Source of the DNA: Desulfobacteraceae bacterium 4572_130
GTDB taxonomy: Bacteria > Desulfobacterota > Desulfobacteria > Desulfobacterales > Desulfobacteraceae
Assembly: GCA_002084425.1 (NCBI GenBank)
Contig: NBLN01000015.1
Coordinates: 1-58,043 of the forward strand
Direction of reading: 5' to 3'
DNA: 58,043 bases
Part shown: one piece after another, positions 37,727 to 47,626 of the stretch
Position numbering within the stretch: position 1 is the first letter of the stretch
Layout: the number at the start of each line of letters is the position of its first letter
Notes under the pieces: model-generated
Database searches by the model: none
Told to the model about the DNA's origin: nothing
The model's input: only the letters and a program-made list of their open reading frames with translations
Made by a program: the position numbers and the translations under genes

Positions 37727-38680
37727 TTGAAGGAAAAACAAAAATTGCTTAATAAGCAAATAAAAAGCAGTATTTCAAGAAGGACTTTTCTTAAAGCTTT
37801 TTCTGGAACAATTGCTGGAATCGGTATTTCACAAATGTTTAACCCAGCACTTGTAGCTGCTTTAAAAAAAGGACTTGAAAATCATCCTGTGCTATGGATT
37901 CAAGGACAAAGCTGCACAGGCTGTTCAGTATCTTTATTAAATAGTGTGAATCCTGATATTAAACAAATTCTTATAAATATTATCAGCCTGCAGTTTCATC
38001 CAACTTTAATGACAAGTGAAGGGGAAACAGCTCTTAAAAACCTTTATAAAATAGCTGAGGAATATAAGGGAAAATTTTCCCTTGTTGTTGAAGGTGCAAT
38101 CCCAATGGCTTCCAATGGTAAATATTGCATTTGTGGTGAACTTGACCACAAAGAAATCACTATGCTTGATATGACAAAGGATCTTGGCGAAAAAGCAGGA
38201 AGCGTACTTGCAGTTGGAACCTGTGCTGCCTATGGCGGAATACCAGCAGCCAGGGGAAACGAAACAGGAGCTGCTGGAGTAAATACTGTATTTAAAATAT
38301 CCGGCATTAAAACTCCAGTTGTAAATATTCCAGGTTGTCCACCTCATCCTGACTGGATTGTGGGTTCCCTAGCTCATCTTCTTACAATAGGTCTGCCTGA
38401 AGTTGATGGAAATGGTCGTCCTATTCTTTTCTTTGGGGAAAACATTCATGAAAATTGTCCATATCTTGAGTATTTTGAAAAAGATATTTATAGCAAAAAA
38501 TTTACAGATAAAAAAGGCTGCCGTATGGAATTAGGATGCAGTGGACCAGATACATCTGCTGACTGTTTTAAACGGAAATGGAATAATAATATGAACTGGT
38601 GTGTGGAAAATGCAATCTGCATTGGTTGTGTTGAGCCGGGTTTTCCCGATGAATCTTCACCATTTTATCAATCAAAATAA
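37727..38680 (+). CDS. hysB: [NiFeSe] hydrogenase small subunit
   Basis: A 317-residue small subunit with an N-terminal Tat signal (SRRTFLKAFSG) and cluster ligands in QSCTGC, GTCAAYGG, PGCPPHPDW, and the C-terminal HENCPYLEYF...GC region. The medial cluster loop reads NWCVENAICIGC; the Cys replaces the Pro found in standard [NiFe] enzymes and is the hallmark of [NiFeSe] enzymes with a 4Fe-4S medial cluster. An upstream in-frame GTG at 37721 falls inside the AAGGAGG Shine-Dalgarno, so TTG 37727 is preferred. It is exported with HysA, whose gene starts 12 bp downstream. Confidence 0.94.
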   Translation: MKEKQKLLNKQIKSSISRRTFLKAFSGTIAGIGISQMFNPALVAALKKGLENHPVLWIQGQSCTGCSVSLLNSVNPDIKQILINIISLQFHPTLMTSEGETALKNLYKIAEEYKGKFSLVVEGAIPMASNGKYCICGELDHKEITMLDMTKDLGEKAGSVLAVGTCAAYGGIPAARGNETGAAGVNTVFKISGIKTPVVNIPGCPPHPDWIVGSLAHLLTIGLPEVDGNGRPILFFGENIHENCPYLEYFEKDIYSKKFTDKKGCRMELGCSGPDTSADCFKRKWNNNMNWCVENAICIGCVEPGFPDESSPFYQSK

Positions 38681-38692
38681 GGAGATTTTAAT

Positions 38693-40219
38693 ATGATAGG
38701 GATAGGCTGCAAACCAAAAGCAGTTCCTGTGATACCCGTGTCCACTGGAAAAACAATAAAAGTTTCCATAGATCCTATAACCAGAATTGAAGGGCATCTT
38801 AAAGCAGAAGTCAAAGTACAGGGCGGAAAAGTTGTTGATGCTAAAATATATGGCGGCATGTTTCGAGGATTTGAAAATATACTTAAAGGAAGAGATCCAA
38901 GGGATGCAACACAAATAACCCAAAGAATATGCGGTGTATGCCCAACTGCCCATGCAACTGCATCAAGCCTGGCATTAGATGATGCCTTTGGTATTACACT
39001 TACACCAAATGGCAGGCTCACAAGAAATCTTATACTTGGAGCAAACTATCTTCAATCTCATATCCTTCATTTTTATCATCTTGCAGCACTTGATTATGTA
39101 AATGGTCCTGATGTTGCTCCTTTTATCCCAAGATATAAAAAAAATGATATTCGTGTTGATAAAGAGGTTAATGATGTAAGTGTTAATGACTATCTTGAAG
39201 CTCTTGAAATAAGAAGAATCTGCCATGAAATGGTATCTCTGTTAGGTGGAAAAATGCCCCATGTTCAAGGTATTGTTGTTGGTGGTACAACTGAAATCCC
39301 AAGTAAAGAAAAACTTTTTGCCTATTCAGAACGCTTTAAAACTGTACGAAAATTCATAGAAAAAAAATATCTTTCCCTTGTATATCTTCTTGCAGAATTT
39401 TATGAAAATCTTTTTATATGTGGGTCAGGTTATAAAAACTGTATATCATTTGGTGTATTTCCCCTTAATTCAAAGGGACATACTTTATTAAAATCTGGTG
39501 CCTATACAAATGGAAGAGACTCAAAATTTACTCCATCAAAAATTAAAGAACATGTAAAACATTCTTTTTTTGCTGATTCAACAACAGGGCTTAACCCTAA
39601 AAAGGGAAAAACAATACCAGCACCTGAAAAAAAAACAGGATATAGTTTTATAAAGGCTCCAAGATATAAAGATAAACCCCACGAGACTGGACCCCTTGCA
39701 AGAATGTGGGTTACAAATCCTGAACTTTCAAAAACTGGTCAAAAAACTCTTGGTATTAAAAAAATGCGGGATATTGGAGATGCTGCATTTTCTATTCTTG
39801 GAAGACATATTGCAAGGGCTGAAGAAACACTTTTAGTTGCCAAAGCTATTGAGGAATGGATTAATCAGGCAGAACCCGGAGTTGAAACATTTGTGCCTGG
39901 TAAAGTTCCTGAATCTTCTGAAGGTCTTGGCCTTACTGAAGCTCCCCGGGGTTCACTTCTTCATTATGTTGATATTAAAAACAGTGTGATTAGTAACTAC
40001 CAGATTACATCAGCAACTATATGGAATACCAGCCCAAGAGATGATATGGGACAAAGAGGCCCCATGGAAGAAGCTTTACTGGGAGTCCCTGTTCCTGATC
40101 CTGAAAATCCAGTTAATGTGGGACGCTTAATACGCTCTTTTGACCCCTGACTGGGGTGTGCCGTGCACGTGCTGCACGCAGAAACAGGCAAAGAATCAAT
40201 TGTTGAACTTCCACTTTAA
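38693..40219 (+). CDS. hysA: [NiFeSe] hydrogenase large subunit, selenoprotein (UGA 40148-40150 = Sec486)
   Basis: The frame runs 485 codons to a TGA, then continues LGCAVHVLHAETGK to TAA 40217-40219, giving 508 residues. The proximal active-site motif is Cys80-x2-Cys83 (RICGVCPTAH); the distal one is DPU-x2-C, with Sec486 and Cys489. Maturation cleavage is expected after His492. N-terminal Cys6 in IGIGC fits a lipid-anchored large subunit, as reported for Desulfovibrio HysA. A SECIS-like hairpin begins 11 nt after the UGA. It acts in the periplasm or at the outer face of the membrane in H2 uptake, with HysB. Annotators relying on stop codons would call it truncated. Confidence 0.96.
40148..40178 (+). 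promoter_or_regulatory. UGA selenocysteine codon with bacterial SECIS hairpin
   Basis: After TGA 40148-40150 there are 11 nt, then stem CGTGCA (40162-40167), loop CGTGC containing GU, and stem TGCACG (40173-40178). The spacing and the G-U in the apical loop match the SelB-binding hairpin of bacterial selenoprotein mRNAs. Confidence 0.85.
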
Positions 40220-40270
40220 TTGAAGTTTTTACAAATTCATAAAAATTAATTTTTATAGAATCAATAAAAT

Positions 40271-40325
40271 TAAAGAGAGGAAAATAGGCTTTAACTTTAA
40301 GCCTTTTCCTCTCTTAATATTTTAT
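40271..40325 (+). terminator. Intrinsic terminator after hysA
   Basis: AAGAGAGGAAAA-t-AGGCTT pairs with AAGCCT-TTTCCTCTCTT, a stem of about 17 bp with a short loop, followed by an AT-rich tract. It closes the hysBA unit before the maturation protease gene. Confidence 0.75.
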
Positions 40326-40343
40326 AAAGATAATTTTTTTTAA

Positions 40344-40431
40344 TAGCTGGGCATGCCCCAGACTCAAATCATTAATATCTAGGAATAAAACACACTTAAA
40401 AATTTAAAAAAGCAATACTGCACATATAAAA
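40344..40431 (+). repeat. Family D leader repeat, copy D3 (upstream of the hydrogenase protease)
   Basis: AAATCATTAATATCTAGG, AATAAAACACACTTAAAAAT and TTAAAAAAGCAATACTGC are followed by ACATATAAA. It is in sense orientation, about 20 nt before the protease gene. Confidence 0.65.
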
Positions 40432-40451
40432 TAATCAGGAAATAATGAAAA

Positions 40452-40910
40452 ATGAAAAATCTGCTTGTGCTTGGAGTTGGGAATATTCTTTTAATGGATG
40501 AGGGTATTGGAGTTCATGCAGTTAATGAACTGTTAAAAGAAAAATGGTCTGGTGAAATTGATTTTATTGATGGAGGCACATTTACTCAGGATATTTTTTA
40601 TTTGTTTCAGGAGTATAAAAAAATTCTTGTATTAGATATTGTAAAGGCAGGAAATAAGCCTGGAACAATTTATCACCTTAAAGAAAATGATTTAAGAAAA
40701 GACAAAAACCAATTACTTTCTCTACATGATATTGATCTTCTTGACTCTCTTATTATGGCAGGGCTTGCTGGAAACAAACCAGAACTTTTTGTTCTTGGCA
40801 TTGAACCTAAGAAAATTGACTGGGACATAGAACTTTCTCCAACTTTAAAAAAAAAATTCCCAACATATTTAAAAGCAGCTCGTAATAAAATCTCAACACT
40901 TTTAGATTAA
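40452..40910 (+). CDS. Hydrogenase maturation endopeptidase (HyaD/HybD family)
   Basis: A 152-residue protease that removes the C-terminal extension of the hydrogenase large subunit after nickel insertion. The Ni-sensing residues are in place: the acidic pair in GNILLMDEGIG (Asp16/Glu17), Asp62 (LDIVKAG) and His92 (LHDID). Its target should be HysA with the VLHAETGK tail. It lies directly downstream of hysA and convergent with hypE, their stops overlapping through TTAA. Confidence 0.93.
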   Translation: MKNLLVLGVGNILLMDEGIGVHAVNELLKEKWSGEIDFIDGGTFTQDIFYLFQEYKKILVLDIVKAGNKPGTIYHLKENDLRKDKNQLLSLHDIDLLDSLIMAGLAGNKPELFVLGIEPKKIDWDIELSPTLKKKFPTYLKAARNKISTLLD

Positions 40911-41917
40911 CAAATTCTAGGGACCTGCTCTCCTATCATCATATCAATAATTCTTGTTCCCCCTATTGTTGTATTAAGAAACACTTTACCAGGATTGTCA
41001 CAAACTACCTCGCCAATAATAGCAGCATGTTTCCCAAATTCATTTTGTCTTATAACTTTAAGTATTTTATCAGCATCATCACATGAAACAAATGCAAGAA
41101 GTTTACCTTCATTTGCAATATAAATTGGATCAAATCCCAAAAGTTCACATATTCCAAGAACTTGCTTGTTTATGGGTAAAAACTCTTCATTAATTCTAAT
41201 GCCCACATTTGATTGAAATGCAATTTCATTTAAGGTTGTACCAAGTCCACCCCTTGTGGGATCTCGCAAAACATGCACATTATTGCTGATAGCCAGCATA
41301 TCTTTTACCATTTTATTTAAAGATGCACTATCTGTTTTAATATCTGAATCAAATTCTAATCCTTTTCTGCTGCTGATAATTGTAATTCCATGGTCAGCAA
41401 TAGTTCCGCTAATTATAATTTTATCACCAACTTTTGCATTGTCTCCTGAAACATTAACTTTTTCAGGAATAATTCCAATTCCTGATGTGTTAATAAATAT
41501 TTTATCAGCATTTCCTCTTGGAACAACTTTAGTGTCTCCGGTTACAATTTTTACTCCAGCTTTATTTGCAGCTTTTGCCATTGTTTTAAGAATTTTTTCC
41601 AAATCTGACAAAAGAAATCCTTCTTCTAATATTAATCCAGCACTTAAATATAATGGCTCTGCTCCGCACATGGAAATATCATTTATAGTTCCATTAACTG
41701 CAAGGTCTCCAATATTTCCCCCTTTAAAAAAAATAGGATCTGCCACATAGGAATCTGTTGAAAAAGCAAGCCTTTGTCCTTTAATATTAAGTTCTGCACC
41801 ATCATTTAATTTTGCCAGAATAGAATTATCAAAAATAGGAATAATCATTTTTGAAATCATTGAATTAGAAATTTTTCCGCCGCTGCCATGCTCAAGTAAA
41901 ATTTTATTTTGTTTCAT
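40907..41917 (-). CDS. hypE: Hydrogenase expression/formation protein HypE
   Basis: A 336-residue PurM-like ATPase with ELLEHGSGGK-type start (LLEHGSGGKIS), FSTDSYVADP, and the terminal PRIC. The C-terminal Cys carries the carbamoyl/cyanyl group used to make the CN ligands of the active-site iron. HypF, HypC and HypD, also required, are not in the window. It is convergent with the protease gene and has a weak ribosome-binding site. Confidence 0.95.
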   Translation of the reverse strand: MKQNKILLEHGSGGKISNSMISKMIIPIFDNSILAKLNDGAELNIKGQRLAFSTDSYVADPIFFKGGNIGDLAVNGTINDISMCGAEPLYLSAGLILEEGFLLSDLEKILKTMAKAANKAGVKIVTGDTKVVPRGNADKIFINTSGIGIIPEKVNVSGDNAKVGDKIIISGTIADHGITIISSRKGLEFDSDIKTDSASLNKMVKDMLAISNNVHVLRDPTRGGLGTTLNEIAFQSNVGIRINEEFLPINKQVLGICELLGFDPIYIANEGKLLAFVSCDDADKILKVIRQNEFGKHAAIIGEVVCDNPGKVFLNTTIGGTRIIDMMIGEQVPRIC

Positions 41918-42174
41918 ATTTTGTTAATACCTTTAATTCTTTATAAAAATTCACCATTATATTTAACATAAAAACCATAAAATAAATAAAACTTAAAAAC
42001 AAAACTTTTCATTATGGGTGTATATTAAAATTTATCAATATTATCTTGAGAATTCACTTTTTAATTTCTTCTTTGAAATTTTTCCAATTTGTGCTAATCC
42101 TAACCACAGAAAAATAGCAGAAGAATTTTTTATGTAAATACAAATACTTATATACATTAGGTCGGGACAATTCT

Positions 42175-43044
42175 ATGAACAAAAACAAATATTTAGAACT
42201 TATGGGCTGTTTTTGTATATTTGGTTCTGCTTTTTTCTTCTATTTTGCAACAGTTTTTATTAAATGGGCAAAAATGGCAAACCTTTTAATTGATCCTTCA
42301 TTTTTTGTATTTTTCCGCTTTTCAACAGGTTTTATTTTAGTATGTATAATAATGTACATAAAAAAAACTCCACCTAAACCTGTAAAACTTCATTATCTTT
42401 TAGGTAGAACTTTTGCAAACTGTATAGCTGTTTATTGTTTTTTTGTAAGTATTAATTTAACTTCTGTGGCAGAAGCAAATATTTTAAATATGACCTATCC
42501 TCTTTTTATTGCCTTAATATCATGGTTTTTCTTAAAAGTTAGTCTGGATAAGATTACAATATTAATAGTTATTACAGCATTTCTAGGTATATGGCTGATA
42601 ATAGCTCCTAGTAACGCAACAATTAAAATTGAAAATTTTTGGGGACTTTTATCAGGCATAAGTGCATCTTTTTCTATTATATATCTTAATTTAAGCAGAA
42701 AAGTGCATGATACTGAAACCATACTTTTTTTTCTTTTTGGAATTGGAAGTATTACAATGCTTGTTCTATTCCATGACAAATTTTTTATTCCAAATCCTAT
42801 AGAACTAAAATATTTAACTGCTTGTTCTATTTTTAGCATTGCAGGTCAATATTTAATAACAATAGGATTTAAATATGTTACTGCTTTGGAAGGTGGGATT
42901 CTTTCATCCAGCAGAATTTTGCTTGCAGCTTTATTGGAACATTATCTTACATCAGATCCTGCTCTTTCATTATCTGGATGGATCGGAGCTTTTCTTGTTT
43001 TTGGAAGTAATGTTTATCTTACAGTTAAAAAAATAAAATACTAA
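42175..43044 (+). CDS. DMT-superfamily (EamA) transporter
   Basis: A 289-residue membrane protein with ten hydrophobic segments in two EamA repeats (about 10-140 and 155-285). The segments LTSVAEANILNMTYPLF and YVTALEGGILSSSRILLAALLE are typical drug/metabolite-exporter signatures at the end of each half. Substrate is unknown. It is a single gene with no clear Shine-Dalgarno, followed by a long perfect inverted repeat. Confidence 0.88.
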   Translation: MNKNKYLELMGCFCIFGSAFFFYFATVFIKWAKMANLLIDPSFFVFFRFSTGFILVCIIMYIKKTPPKPVKLHYLLGRTFANCIAVYCFFVSINLTSVAEANILNMTYPLFIALISWFFLKVSLDKITILIVITAFLGIWLIIAPSNATIKIENFWGLLSGISASFSIIYLNLSRKVHDTETILFFLFGIGSITMLVLFHDKFFIPNPIELKYLTACSIFSIAGQYLITIGFKYVTALEGGILSSSRILLAALLEHYLTSDPALSLSGWIGAFLVFGSNVYLTVKKIKY

Positions 43045-43097
43045 TAGCATAATAATTTTTTTATCTACTCCCAAACTGTGGAACAATTAAAAAAAAC

Positions 43098-43150
43098 TTT
43101 TTGTAAAGGTTACATATTTCAATAATAGAATTAGTTGACCTTTACAAAAA
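43098..43150. terminator. Perfect 13-bp inverted repeat, likely bidirectional terminator
   Basis: TTTTTGTAAAGGT (43098-43110) and ACCTTTACAAAAA (43138-43150) with a 27-nt loop, between the convergent DMT transporter and YkgJ-type genes. The stem is AT-rich, so termination strength is uncertain. Confidence 0.5.
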
Positions 43151-43221
43151 CTCTTAAAAAAATATCTCTTTAAGCCAATTTTTTTAATAAACCAATGAAA
43201 ATATAACTAATAAAAATAAAA

Positions 43222-43262
43222 AAATGTCGAGACAAAATAGATAAAACATTCTTATGCCATAA
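43222..43262 (-). repeat. Family B repeat spanning a stop codon, copy B3
   Basis: On the minus strand: TTATGGCATAAGAATGTTTT, ATCTATTTTGTCTCG, then a T-run. The TAA in GGCATAA is the stop codon of the YkgJ-type gene. Confidence 0.7.
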
Positions 43263-43653
43263 GTTTCTGTATTTCCATTAAAACTATTTGTTTAAGAATT
43301 TTATGAGGAATTTGTTTTTTCATTCCTTTACAGGAATTTGCCATGGCATCCCAATTTTCAGGATTTTTAAGAATTGTTTTAAGAAAGGGCCAAGCTTTGC
43401 ACATATATGGCTTTACAGGATGAATAGTACAATTTTTATCAAAAAAAATACAAAAACCATTTTTCTTTTGGGTTAAAATGTTTTTTGTACCTGATTTATC
43501 ACAAAATTGATTTATAAAACTGCCAGGAGTTATATTAAGATATTCAGCTATTTTATTAATATCTTTTTTTGTTACATAAGTGCCACCAAATCCAAAACAA
43601 CACTTTCCACATTGCTGACATTCAAATATATTATTACTATTTTTTATGAGCAT
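43252..43653 (-). CDS. YkgJ-family cysteine cluster protein (UPF0153)
   Basis: A 133-residue protein with the N-terminal cluster ECQQCGKCC (Cys12, 15, 18, 19) and further conserved cysteines in FCIFFDKNCTIHPVKPYMCKAWPF, the CxIHxxRPxxCRxyPF signature of the putative Zn/Fe-chelating CxxCxxCC family. Its biochemical role is not established. The last residues and stop codon lie within a family B repeat. No Shine-Dalgarno is visible. Confidence 0.88.
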   Translation of the reverse strand: MLIKNSNNIFECQQCGKCCFGFGGTYVTKKDINKIAEYLNITPGSFINQFCDKSGTKNILTQKKNGFCIFFDKNCTIHPVKPYMCKAWPFLKTILKNPENWDAMANSCKGMKKQIPHKILKQIVLMEIQKLMA

Positions 43654-43725
43654 ATAAAAAAATACAAATAAGATAATGGCATTTACTATTTAATTAACAA
43701 TATCTAAAAGGCTAAATTAAAAATA

Positions 43726-45315
43726 TTATTTAAGTAATTTTTTAATATCTTTTCTGTTGTCCTTTGCATAAATTCTTCTAATCTTTGGTTTTTCAATTTT
43801 ACCTGTGGGATTTCGTGGTACATCACCAAAAATAATTTTTTTTAATTGTTTGTACCTTGGAAGACCTTTCCCAAATTCAATAATTTCTTTTTCTGTAAGG
43901 TCCATTCCTGGTTTTAGAGAAATAATTCCTGCTGGAATTTCTCCCAGGCGAACATCTGGCAAACCTATTACAGCAATATCTTTTATTTTTGTGTGTCCCA
44001 TAAAAAAGTGTTCTATTTCAACCGGAAAAATATTTTCTCCGCCACAGATAATAACATCTTTTTTTCTGTCAACAAGCCATATAAATCCAGCTATGTCATA
44101 TCGGGCAATATCACCTGTATAAAGCCACCCATGTTTTAGAGTTTTCTTTGTTGCCCCAGGATTTTTATAATATTCCTTCATAATACCAGGACCTTTTATA
44201 ATAAGTTCTCCTGTTTCTCCTCCTGGAAGTTGGTTACCTTTATCATCCACAATACGACATTCCCAATCAAACCCTGAAACTCCAATAGCACCTATTTTAT
44301 CATAGTTTTTTATACCAAGATGAACACAACCAGGGCCTGTTGATTCTGTTAGACCATAATTTGTATCATATTCATGATTAGGAAAATATTTTTTCCATTT
44401 TTCTATTAAACTTGGCGGAACAGGTTGAGCTCCAATATGCATAAGTCTCCATTGATTAAGTTTGTATTTGGACAAATCAAGTTTTTTATTTTCAATAGAT
44501 ATAAGTATATCATGAGCCCAAGGTACAAGAAGCCAGACAATAGTTGCCTGTTCTTCAGAGATGGTTTCAAGAATCCATTGAGGCTTAACTCCTTTTAATA
44601 TTATACCTTTTCCCCCAACAATGAAACTTCCAAACCAGTGCATTTTAGCACCAGTATGATAAAGAGGAGGAATACAAAGAAAAATATCTTCATGGGTTTG
44701 ATTATGATGACGATTTTCTACATAACACGCATGTTCAAGATTTCTATGGGTAAGGAGCACAGCTTTGGGAACACCTGTTGTACCTGATGTAAAATAAATA
44801 GCTGCATCATCTTCAATTCTTAAGTTAATATTTTTCAAGTCATCAGATTTTTCAAATTTTATAAAATCCTTATAAGTAATAGCATAGTCAGGACATTTAT
44901 CTTTATTGCCTGTAAAAACCCAGATTTTTACTGTTGTTCTAATAATTGATTTTATTCTAGCAATTCTTTCAATAAATTCTTCCCCAAAAATAAAAATTTT
45001 TGCTTCAGCAACTTGTGTGCAAAGACTAATTTTTTCAGAATCAAATCTAAAATTTAAGGGCACAGCCAAACCTGATGTATTTAAAATACCAAAATATATT
45101 GGCAGCCATTCAATACAGTTAGTCATCAACTGAACAATTTTATCTCCTTTTTTAACTCCATTTTTTATCAAAGCATTAGCTAGACGATTAGATTCTTTAT
45201 AAAATTCATCCCATGTTATTTCTTTTCTATTTTTTTTTTCAAAAGTTCGTTCAATAAGGGCAACTTCATTTTTATACATTCTACTGTTTCTTGCTAGTAT
45301 TTCTGTAATTATCAT
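43726..45315 (-). CDS. Acyl-CoA synthetase (AMP-binding, ANL superfamily)
   Basis: A 529-residue ligase with A3 motif YFTSGTTGVPKAVLLTH, A5 NYGLTEST, A7 YTGDIARYD and the C-terminal catalytic Lys in NPTGKIEKP. It is distinct from the 575-residue ligase at 3803; the VPLNFRF and IPPLYHTGA segments place it with medium-chain or aromatic acid-CoA ligases, but the substrate cannot be fixed. A benzoate-type substrate would fit the glutaconyl-CoA decarboxylase genes, which is speculative. AAGG precedes the ATG. Confidence 0.9.
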   Translation of the reverse strand: MIITEILARNSRMYKNEVALIERTFEKKNRKEITWDEFYKESNRLANALIKNGVKKGDKIVQLMTNCIEWLPIYFGILNTSGLAVPLNFRFDSEKISLCTQVAEAKIFIFGEEFIERIARIKSIIRTTVKIWVFTGNKDKCPDYAITYKDFIKFEKSDDLKNINLRIEDDAAIYFTSGTTGVPKAVLLTHRNLEHACYVENRHHNQTHEDIFLCIPPLYHTGAKMHWFGSFIVGGKGIILKGVKPQWILETISEEQATIVWLLVPWAHDILISIENKKLDLSKYKLNQWRLMHIGAQPVPPSLIEKWKKYFPNHEYDTNYGLTESTGPGCVHLGIKNYDKIGAIGVSGFDWECRIVDDKGNQLPGGETGELIIKGPGIMKEYYKNPGATKKTLKHGWLYTGDIARYDIAGFIWLVDRKKDVIICGGENIFPVEIEHFFMGHTKIKDIAVIGLPDVRLGEIPAGIISLKPGMDLTEKEIIEFGKGLPRYKQLKKIIFGDVPRNPTGKIEKPKIRRIYAKDNRKDIKKLLK

Positions 45316-45436
45316 TCAAACAATCCTTAAAATAATCCATTTACCAATTCTTTTTAAGAAAAGAAATTAACATAATCAAATGCTAAAAAACAGCTAATAA
45401 ACAAAACTTAGTATTTTTATATTATACCTTTCTAAG

Positions 45437-45476
45437 TAAAATCCCGCTGTGCAGTATAAAGCACAGCGGGATTTTA
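45437..45476 (-). terminator. Intrinsic terminator after dnaK
   Basis: AAAATCCCGCTGTGC / GCACAGCGGGATTTT, a 15-bp GC-rich perfect stem with an 8-nt loop, about 70 bp downstream of the dnaK stop. Confidence 0.85.
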
Positions 45477-45548
45477 GTTTTAATAAAAGTATTAAAATAC
45501 TATTTGTCTTTATTTTAAAAAGTTAAGATCTATCACATGCAAGCTTAA

Positions 45549-47474
45549 CTATTTTTTACTGTCATCAACTTCTTCAAAATCAGCATCAATAACATCATCA
45601 TCCTGCTTTGAAGCTTTTGCCTGATCTGTATTTGAAGCCTGGGCATTTTCCTGTGGATTTTCCTGGGCTGCCTGTTGATACATTGCCTCTGCAAGTTTAT
45701 GAGAAACTTGTGTTAGTTCTTCACTTTTTTGTTTGATTATTTCTACATTATCTTCATTTTTAACTGTTTTTAAAGCTTCAATTGCTTGTTCAATACTTTT
45801 TCTAGTTGCATCATCAATTTTATCACTATGTTCTTTTAATGTTTTTTCTGTTTGATCAATAAGAGATTCAGCTGTATTTTTTGTATTTACAAGCTCCTTT
45901 TTTTTCTTGTCTTCATCTGCATGGAGCTCAGCATCTTTAATCATTTTATCTATTTCACTTTCAGAAAGACCACTTGCAGCTGTAATTCGTATTGATTGTT
46001 CCTTTCCTGTTGCTTTGTCTTTAGCAGAAACATGAACAATTCCATTGGCATCTATGTCAAAGGTAACTTCAATTTGAGGCACTCCCCGTGGAGCAGGAGG
46101 AATATCTGCAAGTTCAAATTGCCCAAGAGTTTTATTACCTGTTGCCATTTCCCGTTCACCCTGAAGTACATGAATGGATACTGCGGGTTGATTGTCAGCA
46201 GCCGTTGAAAATGTTTGACTCTTTTTAGTTGGAATAGTTGTATTTTTTTCAATGAGTTTTGTCATTACACTACCAAGAGTTTCTATACCAAGAGAAAGCG
46301 GTGTTACATCAAGAAGCAGAACATCATTAACATCTCCCTGAAGAACACCTGCTTGAATAGCAGCTCCTATGGCAACAACTTCATCTGGATTGACGCCTTT
46401 GTGTGGTTTTTTACCAAAAATTTTTTCAACCCTTGCTTGAACAGCAGGCATTCTAGTCATTCCACCTACAAGAACAACTTCATTAATTTCATTTGAACTT
46501 AATCCTGCATCTTTAAGTGCTGTTTCGCATGGTATATCTAATTTATTAAGAAGATCATCAACAAGAGATTCTAATTTTGCCCTAGTAAGTTTAATATCAA
46601 GATGCTTTGGACCACTTGCATCAGCAGTTATAAAAGGAAGATTTACACCAGTTGATACAGAAGAGGACAGTTCCATTTTTGCCTTTTCAGCAGCTTCTTT
46701 TAATCGCTGAAGAGCCATCTTGTCTTTTTTAATGTCAATTCCCTGATCTTTTTTAAATTCTTCTGCAAGATAATCAATAATTCTTAAATCAAAATCTTCG
46801 CCACCAAGGTGTGTATCACCATTTGTAGATTTTACTTCAAAAACACCATCCCCAATCTCAAGCACAGAAACATCAAATGTTCCTCCCCCAAGATCAAATA
46901 CTGCAATTTTTTCATCTCCTTTTTTATCTAAACCATAGGCAAGAGCAGCAGCAGTTGGTTCATTAATTATTCTTTTTACTTCAAGACCTGCAATTCTACC
47001 AGCATCTTTTGTTGCTTGGCGCTGGCTGTCATTAAAATATGCAGGAACTGTTAAAACTACCTCTTTAACTTCATGATTAAGGTATTCTTCTGCTGTTTTT
47101 TTTATGTTAGATAAAATAAATGATGAAATTTCAGCAGGGCTGTGCTGTTTCCCCCTAAGATTTATTCTTGTGTCTCCATTTGTTGCTGCCTCTATTTTAT
47201 AAGGAAGTGTTTTAATATCGTTTTGAATATGAGTTGATTTAAATTTTCTTCCAATAAGCCTTTTAACTCCAAAAACTGTATTTTCAGGGTTTGTAATTGC
47301 CTGTCTTTTGGCAATTTGACCTACAAGACGATCCTTATCTTTTGTTAGAGCTACAACCGAAGGCGTTGTGCGTCCACCTTCAGGATTAGTAATAACTTTT
47401 GATTCGCCTCCTGTCTCTACAACTGCAACACATGAATTTGTTGTGCCAAGATCAATTCCTATTATTTTTCCCAT
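45549..47474 (-). CDS. dnaK: Chaperone protein DnaK (Hsp70)
   Basis: A 641-residue Hsp70 with all standard parts: [13 protein letters not shown] phosphate loop, [28 protein letters not shown], the linker [13 protein letters not shown], a substrate-binding domain, and a Gln/Ala-rich lid ending [14 protein letters not shown]. The frame extends to TTG 47489, but ATG 47474 follows the GGAGG Shine-Dalgarno. It is downstream of grpE on the same strand, with a B repeat between them. DnaJ is not in the window. Confidence 0.97.
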   Translation of the reverse strand: MGKIIGIDLGTTNSCVAVVETGGESKVITNPEGGRTTPSVVALTKDKDRLVGQIAKRQAITNPENTVFGVKRLIGRKFKSTHIQNDIKTLPYKIEAATNGDTRINLRGKQHSPAEISSFILSNIKKTAEEYLNHEVKEVVLTVPAYFNDSQRQATKDAGRIAGLEVKRIINEPTAAALAYGLDKKGDEKIAVFDLGGGTFDVSVLEIGDGVFEVKSTNGDTHLGGEDFDLRIIDYLAEEFKKDQGIDIKKDKMALQRLKEAAEKAKMELSSSVSTGVNLPFITADASGPKHLDIKLTRAKLESLVDDLLNKLDIPCETALKDAGLSSNEINEVVLVGGMTRMPAVQARVEKIFGKKPHKGVNPDEVVAIGAAIQAGVLQGDVNDVLLLDVTPLSLGIETLGSVMTKLIEKNTTIPTKKSQTFSTAADNQPAVSIHVLQGEREMATGNKTLGQFELADIPPAPRGVPQIEVTFDIDANGIVHVSAKDKATGKEQSIRITAASGLSESEIDKMIKDAELHADEDKKKKELVNTKNTAESLIDQTEKTLKEHSDKIDDATRKSIEQAIEALKTVKNEDNVEIIKQKSEELTQVSHKLAEAMYQQAAQENPQENAQASNTDQAKASKQDDDVIDADFEEVDDSKK

Positions 47475-47498
47475 AATATTATCCTCCAAAAATTTTTT

Positions 47499-47548
47499 AT
47501 GGCATCATAAAAATTTTCCATCTACTTTATTTTAATATTTTTTCAAGA
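47499..47548 (+). repeat. Family B repeat, copy B4 (not at a stop codon)
   Basis: TATGGCATCATAAAAATTTT, CCATCTACTTTATTTTAATA, TTTTTTCAAGAATTC. It lies in the grpE-dnaK spacer, antisense to both, unlike the other copies. Confidence 0.7.
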
Positions 47549-47626
47549 ATTCTTAAAATACTGTATATTTCATTCTTAAAAGAATATTAAGTTTTGTATA
47601 TCAAATTTTTTAGCCAGTCATATTTT

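Noticed and set aside
40148-40150. TGA in hysA as a true stop making a truncated pseudogene
   Set aside because: The downstream codons restore the conserved active-site and processing motif, a SECIS-like hairpin is correctly spaced, and the partner and maturation genes are intact.
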